NCBI RefSeq assembly: GCF_030812475.1
Contig: NZ_JAUSSR010000012.1
Span: 173,759-237,758, forward strand
Length of the DNA: 64,000 bases
Reading direction: 5' to 3'
Origin: Pseudomonas lini
Lineage (GTDB): Bacteria; Pseudomonadota; Gammaproteobacteria; Pseudomonadales; Pseudomonadaceae
Made by a program: the position numbers and the translations under genes. Each line of letters starts with the position of its first letter. Within the stretch, counting starts at the first letter, position 1. A model generated the notes under the pieces. The model saw nothing but the letters and a program-made list of their open reading frames with translations, searched no databases and had not been told where the DNA came from. Below are positions 8,433 through 16,934 of the stretch, piece after piece.

Positions 8433-9878
8433 TCAGCCTTCGAGCTTGCTTTTCAGCAGTTCGTTGACCTGTTGCGGGTTGGCTTTGCCTTTGGACGCTT
8501 TCATCGCCTGGCCGACGAAGAAGCCGAACATCTTGCCGCGTTTGGCTTCGTCTGCCGCGCGGTATTGCTCGACCTGTTCGGCATTGGCCGCGAGCATCTC
8601 GTCCAGAACTGCAGAGATGGCGCCGCTGTCGGTCACTTGCTTGAGGCCGCGCTTGTCGATGATCTCGTCCGCGCTGCCTTCGCCGTTGGCCATGGCTTCG
8701 AACACCACCTTGGCGATCTTGCCGGAGATGGTATTGTCCTTGATGCGCAGCAGCATGCCGCCCAGTTGCTCGGCCGAGACCGGCGACTGGTCGATGTCCA
8801 GGCCCTGCTTGTTCAACAGGCTGCCCAGCTCGACCATCACCCAGTTGGCCGCCAGCTTGGCGTCGCCGCCTATGCTCGCGACTTTCTCGAAGTAATCGGC
8901 TTGCTCGCGGCTGGTGGCCAGGACGCTGGCGTCGTAGACCGACAGGCCGAACTGCGCCTGGAAGCGCTCGCGTTTCTGCGGTGGCAATTCCGGCAGGGTG
9001 GCGCGCACCTCGTCGAGGAACGAGTTCTCGATGACCACTGGCAGCAGGTCCGGATCGGGGAAGTAACGGTAATCGTTGGCTTCCTCTTTGCTGCGCATCG
9101 GACGGGTTTCGTCCTTGTTCGGATCGTACAGGCGGGTCTGCTGGATCACCCTGCCGCCGTCCTCGATCAGCTCGATCTGGCGCTGCACTTCGGTGTTGAT
9201 CGCCTTCTCGATGAAGCGGAACGAGTTGACGTTCTTGATCTCACAGCGCGTACCGAACTCAACCTGGCCTTTCGGACGGATCGACACGTTGCAGTCGCAA
9301 CGCAGCGAGCCTTCGGCCATGTTGCCGTCGCAGATGCCCAGGTAACGCACCAGCGCGTGGACAGCCTTGACGTAAGCCACGGCTTCCTTGGCGCTGCGCA
9401 TGTCCGGCTCGGAAACGATTTCCAGCAGCGGCGTGCCGGCGCGGTTCAGGTCGATACCCGTGGCACCGGTGAACTCTTCGTGCAGGCTCTTGCCGGCGTC
9501 TTCTTCCAGGTGCGCGCGGGTGATGCCGACACGTTTGACTGTGCCGTCTTCCAGGGCGATGTCCAGGTGGCCCTTGCCAACGATCGGCAACTCCATCTGG
9601 CTGATCTGGTAGCCCTTGGGCAAGTCCGGGTAGAAGTAGTTCTTGCGGGCGAACACGTTGTGCTGGCCGATCTCGGCGTCGATCGCCAGACCGAACATCA
9701 CCGCCATGCGCACCGCTTCCTGGTTCAGCACCGGCAGTACGCCGGGCATGCCCAGGTCGACCAGGCTGGCCTGGGTGTTCGGCTCGGAACCGAAGGTGGT
9801 GGAACTACCGGAAAAGATTTTCGACCGGGTGGTGAGCTGGGTATGAATCTCCAGCCCGATCACGACTTCCCATTGCAT
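8433..9878 (-). CDS. gatB: Aspartyl/glutamyl-tRNA amidotransferase subunit B
   Basis: 481 residues, full length. The N-terminus WEVVIGLEIHTQL and the YFYPDLPKGYQISQ block are the GatB signature; the C-terminal ~150 residues are the GatB/Yqey tRNA-binding tail ending in NPQQVNELLKSKL. GatB phosphorylates the misacylated Glu-tRNA(Gln)/Asp-tRNA(Asn) carboxylate and accepts ammonia from GatA. It is the last gene of gatC-gatA-gatB on the minus strand, 10 bases after gatA. Confidence 0.97.
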   Translation of the reverse strand: MQWEVVIGLEIHTQLTTRSKIFSGSSTTFGSEPNTQASLVDLGMPGVLPVLNQEAVRMAVMFGLAIDAEIGQHNVFARKNYFYPDLPKGYQISQMELPIVGKGHLDIALEDGTVKRVGITRAHLEEDAGKSLHEEFTGATGIDLNRAGTPLLEIVSEPDMRSAKEAVAYVKAVHALVRYLGICDGNMAEGSLRCDCNVSIRPKGQVEFGTRCEIKNVNSFRFIEKAINTEVQRQIELIEDGGRVIQQTRLYDPNKDETRPMRSKEEANDYRYFPDPDLLPVVIENSFLDEVRATLPELPPQKRERFQAQFGLSVYDASVLATSREQADYFEKVASIGGDAKLAANWVMVELGSLLNKQGLDIDQSPVSAEQLGGMLLRIKDNTISGKIAKVVFEAMANGEGSADEIIDKRGLKQVTDSGAISAVLDEMLAANAEQVEQYRAADEAKRGKMFGFFVGQAMKASKGKANPQQVNELLKSKLEG

Positions 9879-9888
9879 GTGTTTCTCC

Positions 9889-11340
9889 TCAGAAGCCGGT
9901 TGGGGTACGGGTGTGCCAGTCAGTGTTCAACTGATACTGATGGGCAACGTTCAACAGGCGACCTTCCTGGAAATACGGGGCGAGCAGCTGCACGCCGACC
10001 GGCAGCCCGTCGACGAAACCTGCGGGCATGGACAAGCCCGGCAGGCCGGCGAGGTTGGCGGTGATGGTGTAGACGTCTTCCAGGTACGCAGCGACCGGGT
10101 CGCTGTTCTTGGCGCCGAGCTTCCAGGCCGGGTTCGGCGTGGTCGGGCCGAGGATGATGTCGACCTCGTTGAAGGCGGCCATGAAGTCGTTCTTGATCAG
10201 GCGACGGATTTTCTGCGCCTTCAGGTAGTAGGCGTCGTAGTAACCGGCCGACAGCGCGTAGGCGCCGACCATGATCCGGCGCTGCACTTCCGGGCCGAAA
10301 CCTTCGCCACGGGAACGCTTGTACAGGTCGATCAGGTTCTTCGGGTCTTCGCAACGGTAGCCGAATCGCACGCCGTCGAAGCGCGACAGGTTGGAAGAGG
10401 CTTCCGCCGGGGCGATCACGTAGTACGCAGGGATCGCGTGCTGCATGTTCGGCAGGCTGATTTCCTTGACCACGGCACCGAGCTTTTCCAGCGCCTTGAC
10501 GCTGTTGTGGATCAGGTCGGCAATGCGCGGATCGAGGCCGGCACCGAAGTATTCCTTCGGCACGCCGATGCGCAGGCCTTGCAGCGAACCGTTGAGGCTG
10601 GCGCTGTAATCAGGCACGGGTTCGTCGATGCTGGTGGAGTCCTGCGGGTCGAAACCGGCCATGCCTTGCAGCAGGATCGCGCAGTCTTCGGCGGTGCGAG
10701 CCAGCGGGCCGCCCTGATCGAGGCTGGAGGCGTAAGCGATCATGCCCCAGCGCGAAACGCGACCGTACGTCGGTTTCAGGCCGGTGAGGTTGGTCAGTGC
10801 GGCAGGCTGGCGAATCGAACCGCCGGTGTCGGTGCCTGTCGCCGCCGGCAACAGACGCGCGGCAACCGCCGCCGCCGAACCGCCGGATGAACCGCCTGGC
10901 ACGTGTTCCAGGTTCCACGGGTTTTTCACCGCGCCGTAGTAGCTCGACTCGTTGGCCGACCCCATGGCGAATTCGTCCATGTTGGTCTTGCCCAGGGTCA
11001 CCGCGCCGGCAGCCGCCAGCTTGGCCACTACGGTGGCGTCGTACGGTGCCTTGAAATTGTCGAGCATCTTCGAGCCGCAGCTGGTGCGGATGCCCTGGGT
11101 GCAGAACAGGTCTTTATGGGCGATCGGCGCGCCAAGCAGGGCACCGTTCTCGCCATTGGCCCGGCGGGCGTCAGCGGCTTTGGCCTGCTGCAGCGCCAGG
11201 TCTTCGGTGAGGCTGATGAAGCTGTTGAGCTGCGGATCGAGCTGGGTGATGCGCGCCAGCAGGGCCTTGGTCAGCTCTTCGGAAGAAAACTTTTTGTCGG
11301 CGAGACCGCGGGCGATCTCGGCCAGAGTCAATTGATGCAT
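9889..11340 (-). CDS. gatA: Aspartyl/glutamyl-tRNA amidotransferase subunit A
   Basis: 483 residues. The amidase-signature Ser-cisSer-Lys triad is visible: Lys in PIAHKDLFC and the serines in the GGSSGGSAAAVAA segment. It hydrolyses glutamine to supply ammonia for transamidation of misacylated tRNAs. It lies between gatC (16-base gap) and gatB (10-base gap) and forms the heterotrimer with both. Confidence 0.97.
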   Translation of the reverse strand: MHQLTLAEIARGLADKKFSSEELTKALLARITQLDPQLNSFISLTEDLALQQAKAADARRANGENGALLGAPIAHKDLFCTQGIRTSCGSKMLDNFKAPYDATVVAKLAAAGAVTLGKTNMDEFAMGSANESSYYGAVKNPWNLEHVPGGSSGGSAAAVAARLLPAATGTDTGGSIRQPAALTNLTGLKPTYGRVSRWGMIAYASSLDQGGPLARTAEDCAILLQGMAGFDPQDSTSIDEPVPDYSASLNGSLQGLRIGVPKEYFGAGLDPRIADLIHNSVKALEKLGAVVKEISLPNMQHAIPAYYVIAPAEASSNLSRFDGVRFGYRCEDPKNLIDLYKRSRGEGFGPEVQRRIMVGAYALSAGYYDAYYLKAQKIRRLIKNDFMAAFNEVDIILGPTTPNPAWKLGAKNSDPVAAYLEDVYTITANLAGLPGLSMPAGFVDGLPVGVQLLAPYFQEGRLLNVAHQYQLNTDWHTRTPTGF

Positions 11341-11356
11341 TGCAGGCTCTTTCCCT

Positions 11357-11644
11357 TTAGTCGATGACTTTCGGAACCAGGTACAGGCCGTTTTCGACCG
11401 CTGGTGCGATGGACTGGTAGGCCTCGCGATGATCGGTCTCGGTCACGACGTCTGCGCGCAGGCGCTGGCTGGCTTCCAGTGGATGGGCGAGCGGCTCGAT
11501 ACCGTCGGTATTGACCGCCTGCATTTCGTCGACCAGCCCGAGAATGCTGTTCAGGGCCGAAGTGATGTGTGGAAGATCGGCATCATTGAGGCCAAGGCAG
11601 GCCAGATGAGCGATTTTTTCCACGTCGGAGCGTTCAAGCGCCAT
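11357..11644 (-). CDS. gatC: Aspartyl/glutamyl-tRNA amidotransferase subunit C
   Basis: 95 residues, normal GatC length. The MALERSDVEKIAHLACLGL start and the VDEMQAVNTDGIEPLAHPL motif identify it. GatC wraps around GatA and stabilises the GatA-GatB contact. First gene of the operon; its promoter must lie in the ~210-base region shared with divergent mreB. Confidence 0.95.
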   Translation of the reverse strand: MALERSDVEKIAHLACLGLNDADLPHITSALNSILGLVDEMQAVNTDGIEPLAHPLEASQRLRADVVTETDHREAYQSIAPAVENGLYLVPKVID

Positions 11645-11855
11645 GGGAATCTCCAGTGGAAAACAGAACGGACGGCGTCCGTGTGTTAGATTGGTCGGAA
11701 CACTACCGCATTTCTACGGTCATATGGCCGCGATTGTGGGGCTTGGTGCACGGAAAAGCGGCCAATTTAACATATTGGCGCCTTGCCCAAAATCCCTGTC
11801 GTTGTTAGAGTTTGCCGCACTTTTTTACCCACGCGTTGCCTAGGGTCCTTTCCCC
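11645..11855. promoter_or_regulatory. Divergent promoter region gatCAB / mreBCD
   Basis: This 211-base AT-richer gap separates divergently transcribed gatC and mreB. No protein frame is convincing. A plausible mreB promoter lies in the segment with TTGCCC near 11783 and TTAGAG near 11805, but the match to sigma-70 consensus is weak, so only the region is annotated. Confidence 0.5.
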
Positions 11856-12893
11856 ATGTTCAAGAAACTGCGTGGCATGTTTTCCAGCGATCTCTCTATT
11901 GACCTGGGCACTGCCAACACCCTTATTTACGTGCGCGAGCGCGGAATCGTTCTGAATGAGCCATCGGTTGTGGCCATTCGGACACACGGTAACCAGAAAA
12001 GTGTCGTTGCCGTTGGCACCGAGGCCAAGCGCATGCTGGGCCGTACGCCAGGCAATATTGCTGCCATTCGTCCGATGAAAGACGGCGTGATCGCTGACTT
12101 CAGTGTCTGTGAAAAAATGCTGCAATATTTTATCAACAAAGTTCACGAAAACAGTTTTTTGCAGCCCAGCCCTCGTGTATTGATCTGCGTTCCGTGCAAA
12201 TCCACCCAGGTTGAGCGTCGTGCCATCCGTGAATCGGCCCTCGGTGCCGGTGCCCGTGAAGTCTTCCTGATCGAAGAGCCGATGGCGGCCGCGATCGGTG
12301 CCGGTCTGCCGGTTGAAGAAGCTCGCGGCTCGATGGTTGTCGATATCGGTGGCGGTACCACTGAAATCGCCCTGATCTCCCTGAATGGTGTGGTTTATGC
12401 CGAATCCGTACGGGTTGGCGGCGACCGCTTCGACGAAGCGATCATTACCTACGTGCGTCGCAATTACGGCAGCCTGATCGGCGAGTCCACCGCCGAGCGC
12501 ATCAAGCAGGAAATCGGTACCGCCTACCCGGGCGGCGAAGTTCGCGAAGTCGACGTTCGCGGCCGTAACCTGGCCGAAGGCGTTCCACGGGCATTCACCC
12601 TGAACTCCAATGAAGTGCTCGAAGCGCTGCAAGAGTCCCTGGCCACCATCGTTCAGGCGGTAAAAAGTGCGCTGGAGCAATCGCCGCCGGAACTGGCTTC
12701 CGATATCGCCGAACGTGGCCTGGTGCTGACCGGTGGTGGCGCCTTGCTGCGCGACCTCGACAAGTTGCTGGCCCAGGAAACCGGTCTGCCGGTGATCGTT
12801 GCCGAAGACCCGCTGACCTGCGTCGCCCGCGGCGGTGGCCGTGCCCTGGAAATGATGGATAAACACACCATGGACCTGCTTTCCAGCGAGTGA
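11856..12893 (+). CDS. mreB: Rod shape-determining actin homologue MreB
   Basis: 345 residues. The actin-fold phosphate loops are clear: DLGTANTLIYV near residue 17 and VVDIGGGTTEIA in the middle, plus the adenosine motif LTGGGALLRDLDKLL towards the end. It polymerises under the inner membrane and directs lateral wall synthesis with MreC, MreD and RodZ. First gene of mreB-mreC-mreD. The reading frame is clean and complete. Confidence 0.98.
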   Translation: MFKKLRGMFSSDLSIDLGTANTLIYVRERGIVLNEPSVVAIRTHGNQKSVVAVGTEAKRMLGRTPGNIAAIRPMKDGVIADFSVCEKMLQYFINKVHENSFLQPSPRVLICVPCKSTQVERRAIRESALGAGAREVFLIEEPMAAAIGAGLPVEEARGSMVVDIGGGTTEIALISLNGVVYAESVRVGGDRFDEAIITYVRRNYGSLIGESTAERIKQEIGTAYPGGEVREVDVRGRNLAEGVPRAFTLNSNEVLEALQESLATIVQAVKSALEQSPPELASDIAERGLVLTGGGALLRDLDKLLAQETGLPVIVAEDPLTCVARGGGRALEMMDKHTMDLLSSE

Positions 12894-12924
12894 TATCGCC
12901 GGTTGCATCTATGCTGTTGGCGCA

Positions 12925-12950
12925 CAGGCAGCACTTTGCAGTGCTGCCTG
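12925..12950 (+). terminator. Hairpin between mreB and mreC
   Basis: Perfect 10-bp stem CAGGCAGCAC / GTGCTGCCTG with a six-base loop. The following TTGCGTTTAT is not a proper U-tract. It may attenuate transcription or protect the mreB mRNA 3' end so that MreB is made in excess over MreC/MreD, rather than terminate fully. Confidence 0.5.
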
Positions 12951-13030
12951 TTGCGTTTATCTTCTGTCAGTCTGCATCCAGGCCGGTCTGCCTATGAATA
13001 ACGAGAACATTTGCCTGGGAGGAGCGGCTT

Positions 13031-14173
13031 ATTAAACCGCTTTTCACCAAAGGGCCTTCGCTGGGCGTGCGCTTGTTGGTGCTGGTCGTGCTATCGGTCG
13101 CGCTGATGGTGTTCGATGCCCGCTTCACACTGCTCAAGCCGGTGCGTAGCCAGATGTCGCTGGTGCTGATGCAGTCTTACTGGATCACCGACCTGCCGCA
13201 GCGGCTATGGCAAGGCGTGGCCAGCCAGTTTGGCAGCCGTACCGAACTCGTCGCGGAAAACGAAAAGCTCAAGACCGAAAACCTGCTGTTGCAGGGCCGC
13301 ATGCAAAAGCTTGCCGCCTTGACCGAGCAGAACGTGCGGCTGCGCGAGCTGCTCAACTCCTCCGCACTGGTCAACGAGAAGGTCGAAGTGGCCGAGCTGA
13401 TCGGCATGGACCCCAACCCCTTCACCCACCGCATCATCATCAACAAGGGTGAGCGCGACGGTGTGGTGCTCGGTCAGCCGGTGCTCGACGCCCGCGGCCT
13501 GATGGGCCAGGTGGTCGAATTGATGCCCTACACCTCCCGGGTGCTGCTGCTGACCGACACCACCCACAGCATCCCGGTGCAGGTGAACCGTAACGGCCTG
13601 CGAGCGATCGCCAGCGGCACCGGCAACCCGGAGCGCCTGGAACTGCGTCACGTGGCGGACACGGCCGACATCAAGGAAGGCGACCTGCTGGTCAGCTCCG
13701 GTCTCGGTCAGCGATTCCCGGCGGGTTACCCGGTGGCCACGGTCAGGGAAGTGATCCACGATTCAGGCCAGCCGTTCGCCATTGTTCGCGCCGTACCGAC
13801 TGCCGCGTTGAACCGCAGCCGTTATCTGTTGCTGGTGTTCAGTGACAGCCGCACCGCCGAAGAGCGCGCCAACGATGCGGCACAGGCCCAGGAAGCGCTG
13901 GATCAGCACGGCGGTGGACCGATCATTCCGGCGACCGTGCCCCGATCTGCCGCCGTCATCCCGGCGGCCGTTGCTGCTCCAGTCGCTCCAGTCGCTCCAG
14001 CCGCTTCGGTCGCTCCGGTGACCGCGCCGGCCACCCCGGCCAAGCCAGCCGTAGCCAAACCTGCCGCCACCAAGCCGCCCGCCGCCAAACCACCGACGGC
14101 TCAACCCGCTGCCGTGAGGCCTGCCGCCAAACCGCCTGTCTCCGCGCCGGCCACCCCTGGGGGAAGAGAATAA
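13031..14173 (+). CDS. mreC: Rod shape-determining protein MreC (probable ATT start)
   Basis: Bitopic inner-membrane protein, N-terminal membrane segment, coiled coil (roughly residues 70-115, ENEKLKTENLLLQGRMQKL) and the two beta-barrel periplasmic domains of MreC. The first ATG/GTG/TTG in frame is GTG at 13067. The frame upstream encodes IKPLFTKGPSLG, the expected Pseudomonas MreC N-terminus, and a strong GGGAGGAG ends six bases before ATT at 13031. I therefore start at ATT, giving 380 residues. The last ~80 residues are an unusual Pro/Ala/Lys/Val-rich tail. Stop abuts the mreD start. Confidence 0.85.
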   Translation: MKPLFTKGPSLGVRLLVLVVLSVALMVFDARFTLLKPVRSQMSLVLMQSYWITDLPQRLWQGVASQFGSRTELVAENEKLKTENLLLQGRMQKLAALTEQNVRLRELLNSSALVNEKVEVAELIGMDPNPFTHRIIINKGERDGVVLGQPVLDARGLMGQVVELMPYTSRVLLLTDTTHSIPVQVNRNGLRAIASGTGNPERLELRHVADTADIKEGDLLVSSGLGQRFPAGYPVATVREVIHDSGQPFAIVRAVPTAALNRSRYLLLVFSDSRTAEERANDAAQAQEALDQHGGGPIIPATVPRSAAVIPAAVAAPVAPVAPAASVAPVTAPATPAKPAVAKPAATKPPAAKPPTAQPAAVRPAAKPPVSAPATPGGRE

Positions 14174-14665
14174 ATGGTCGGTATTACCGCCTCCCGAAAC
14201 GGCTGGATAGTCTGGCTGACGTTTGCCATCGGCCTGCTGCTCAGCGTTTCGCCGTTGCCGCAATTCATGGAAATCCTGCGCCCCCTCTGGCTCGCCTTGC
14301 TGCTGGCGTTCTGGGCGTTGGCATTGCCGCAGAAAGTCGGCATGGTGACCGCGTGGTGCCTGGGCCTTGCCGAAGACGTGCTCTATGGCACGCTGCTGGG
14401 CCAGAACGCGTTGATCCTGACGCTCATCACGTACCTGGTGCTGGCGCTGCAACAACGCCTGCGGATGTTCCCGATGTGGCAGCAGAGCCTGGTGATCCTG
14501 GTGATCTTCGGCCTCGCCCAGCTGGTTCAGCTATGGCTCAGCGCCCTGACCGGCAATCGTCAGCCAACGCTGGCGCTGGTCTTGCCGGCACTGGTCAGTG
14601 CGTTGCTCTGGCCTTGGGTCAGCTACGGTTTGCGCGGATTGCGTCGACGTTACAGAATCAATTGA
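14174..14665 (+). CDS. mreD: Rod shape-determining protein MreD
   Basis: 163 residues with five or six membrane segments and the conserved GLAEDVLYGTLLGQNAL stretch of MreD. It is an inner-membrane partner of MreC in the elongasome. Its ATG follows the mreC TAA without a gap, which implies translational coupling. Confidence 0.95.
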   Translation: MVGITASRNGWIVWLTFAIGLLLSVSPLPQFMEILRPLWLALLLAFWALALPQKVGMVTAWCLGLAEDVLYGTLLGQNALILTLITYLVLALQQRLRMFPMWQQSLVILVIFGLAQLVQLWLSALTGNRQPTLALVLPALVSALLWPWVSYGLRGLRRRYRIN

Positions 14666-14747
14666 TTCGGTCAGGCATTGGCCCGTACCGGTGCCCTGCC
14701 AAGGAACAGTATGTGTGCGGCAGGGCGCTAAACAGGGAGATGTCTTG

Positions 14748-15344
14748 ATGAAACAGCTGTACCTCGCCTCAGGTTCGCCGCGTCGGCGTGAATTGCTCAC
14801 GCAGATCGGCGTGCCGTTCTCCGTCATCAGTGCGGACATCGATGAAACCCCTTTGAATCTTGAATCGCCATCGGCCTATGTCGAACGCCTCGCGCGTGGC
14901 AAGGCCGAAGCCGGGCGCCGGCTGGCGGTGTCCGAGGCGGATTTCTGCGTGCTGGGCGCCGATACCGCGGTGGTGCTCGACGGGAAAATTCTCGGCAAAC
15001 CAGTGGACGAAGCCGACGCGTGCGCCATGCTTAAGATGTTGGCTGGCCGGGAGCATGAAGTGCTGACCGCCATTGCCGTGCTTGACGGTGAGCGTTGCGA
15101 GTCACGGGTTGTGCGCAGTCTGGTGTGTTTTCGCCCCATCGACCGCGAGGAAGCGGTGGCCTACTGGGCCAGCGGCGAACCGCGGGACAAGGCGGGCGGT
15201 TACGGCATTCAAGGGTTGGGCGCGGTGTTTGTCGCCCGACTGAATGGAAGCTATTCGGCGGTAGTCGGACTGCCGCTGTGCGAAACCTCGGAGCTGCTCG
15301 GCCATTTCGGCATACCCTGTTGGCAAACCCTTAACGCGCGCTGA
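14748..15344 (+). CDS. maf: Maf family nucleotide pyrophosphatase
   Basis: 198 residues from the ATG at 14748, preceded by CAGGGAGATG. The LASGSPRRRELL motif at residues 5-16 and DTAVVLDGKILGKP are Maf hallmarks. Maf proteins hydrolyse non-canonical or methylated nucleoside triphosphates (dTTP/UTP or m7GTP subfamilies). The mre-maf-rng order is a classic proteobacterial arrangement. Frame extensions upstream run back into mreD and are not needed. Confidence 0.93.
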   Translation: MKQLYLASGSPRRRELLTQIGVPFSVISADIDETPLNLESPSAYVERLARGKAEAGRRLAVSEADFCVLGADTAVVLDGKILGKPVDEADACAMLKMLAGREHEVLTAIAVLDGERCESRVVRSLVCFRPIDREEAVAYWASGEPRDKAGGYGIQGLGAVFVARLNGSYSAVVGLPLCETSELLGHFGIPCWQTLNAR

Positions 15345-15401
15345 GCGTCGTACTGACAAGATGCGGCCATTATCGTGAATATGCCTGAACGAGACCCTGC
15401 C

Positions 15402-16859
15402 ATGAGTGAAGAGATCCTGATCAACATCACGCCGATGGAATCGCGCGTGGCGGTGGTTGAAAACGGTGTCCTGCAAGAGGTTCACGTCGAACGCACGCAG
15501 AAACGCGGCATCGTCGGCAACATTTACAAAGGTAAGGTCGTGCGGGTTTTGCCCGGCATGCAGGCGGCTTTCGTCGACATCGGCCTGGACCGCGCCGCGT
15601 TCATTCACGCTTCGGAAATTTCCCTGCGCGAAGGCCCGACGATCGAAAGCATCAGCGCGCTGGTCCATGAAGGCCAGAGCCTGGTGGTGCAAGTCACCAA
15701 GGATCCGATCGGCTCCAAAGGCGCACGCCTGACGACCCAGCTATCGATTCCATCGCGCTATCTGGTGTACATGCCGCGCACTGCCCACGTTGGCATTTCG
15801 CTGAAGATCGAAGACGAAGCCGAGCGCGATCGTCTCAAGCAGGTGGTCACCGATTGTGTCGCCGCGGAGGGCATCAAGGAAGCCGGTGGATTTATCCTGC
15901 GCACCGCCGCCGAGGGTGCCGGCGCCGATGAAATCCTCATGGACATCCGCTACCTGCGCAGGCTCTGGGACCAGATCAACGACCAGATCAAGACCATTAG
16001 CGCGCCGAGTGTGATTTACGAAGACCTCGGCCTGGCGTTGCGCACCTTGCGTGACCTGGTCAGCCCGAAGATCGAGAAGATCCGCATCGATTCCCGCGAG
16101 ACCTTCCAGAAAACCACGCAATTTGTCGCCGAGCTGATGCCGGAAATTGCCGATCGCCTGGAGCATTACCCCGGCGAACGGCCGATCTTCGACCTGTACG
16201 GCGTCGAAGATGAAATCCAGAAGGCCCTTGAGCGTAAAGTGCCGCTGAAGTCCGGCGGCTACCTGGTGGTGGATCCGGCGGAAGCCATGAGCACCATTGA
16301 CGTCAATACCGGGGCCTTCGTCGGTCATCGCAACCTCGAAGAAACCATCTTCAAGACCAACCTCGAAGCCGCCACCGCTATTGCCCGTCAGCTGCGCCTG
16401 CGCAATCTGGGCGGGATCATCATCATCGACTTCATCGACATGGAAGACGAAGAGCACCAGCGTCAGGTGCTGCGCACCCTGGAGAAACAGCTGGAGCGCG
16501 ATCACGCCAAGACCAACATCATCGGTATCACCGAGCTGGGCCTGGTGCAGATGACCCGCAAGCGCACCCGCGAAAGCCTGGAACAGGTGCTGTGCGAACC
16601 CTGCAGCAGCTGCCAGGGACGCGGCAAGCTGAAGACGCCGGAAACCGTTTGCTACGAAATTTTCCGCGAAATTCTCCGCGAGGCGCGCGCCTATCAGGCC
16701 GAAGGCTATCGTGTATTGGCGAACCAGAAAGTCGTCGACCGTTTGCTCGATGAGGAGTCGGGCAATGTTGCCGAACTGGAAGGTTTTATCGGACGCACCA
16801 TTCGGTTCCAGGTGGAAACCATGTATTCCCAGGAACAATACGACGTGGTGCTGCTCTGA
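15402..16859 (+). CDS. rng: Ribonuclease G
   Basis: 485 residues from ATG 15402 (MSEEILIN). An S1 RNA-binding domain occupies residues ~35-130 (FVDIGLDRAAFIHASEI). The RNase E/G catalytic domain follows, with magnesium-binding acidic residues in STIDVNTGAF and FIDMEDEEHQ and the zinc-link CEPCSSCQGRG. It matures the 5' end of 16S rRNA and turns over some mRNAs. It lacks the long degradosome scaffold that distinguishes RNase E. An in-frame GTG at 15375 would add nine residues but is less likely. Confidence 0.95.
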   Translation: MSEEILINITPMESRVAVVENGVLQEVHVERTQKRGIVGNIYKGKVVRVLPGMQAAFVDIGLDRAAFIHASEISLREGPTIESISALVHEGQSLVVQVTKDPIGSKGARLTTQLSIPSRYLVYMPRTAHVGISLKIEDEAERDRLKQVVTDCVAAEGIKEAGGFILRTAAEGAGADEILMDIRYLRRLWDQINDQIKTISAPSVIYEDLGLALRTLRDLVSPKIEKIRIDSRETFQKTTQFVAELMPEIADRLEHYPGERPIFDLYGVEDEIQKALERKVPLKSGGYLVVDPAEAMSTIDVNTGAFVGHRNLEETIFKTNLEAATAIARQLRLRNLGGIIIIDFIDMEDEEHQRQVLRTLEKQLERDHAKTNIIGITELGLVQMTRKRTRESLEQVLCEPCSSCQGRGKLKTPETVCYEIFREILREARAYQAEGYRVLANQKVVDRLLDEESGNVAELEGFIGRTIRFQVETMYSQEQYDVVLL

Positions 16860-16934
16860 ATCGCTGTGTTTCAACCCTGCTAGAACAGCTGGCCTCAGCG
16901 TTTTGCATTATTACTGCCATGGGAGCCAACTGAC

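Noticed and set aside
15741..16874. 377-codon antisense frame over rng
   Set aside because: Composition shadow of RNase G; no ribosome site or recognisable domain.
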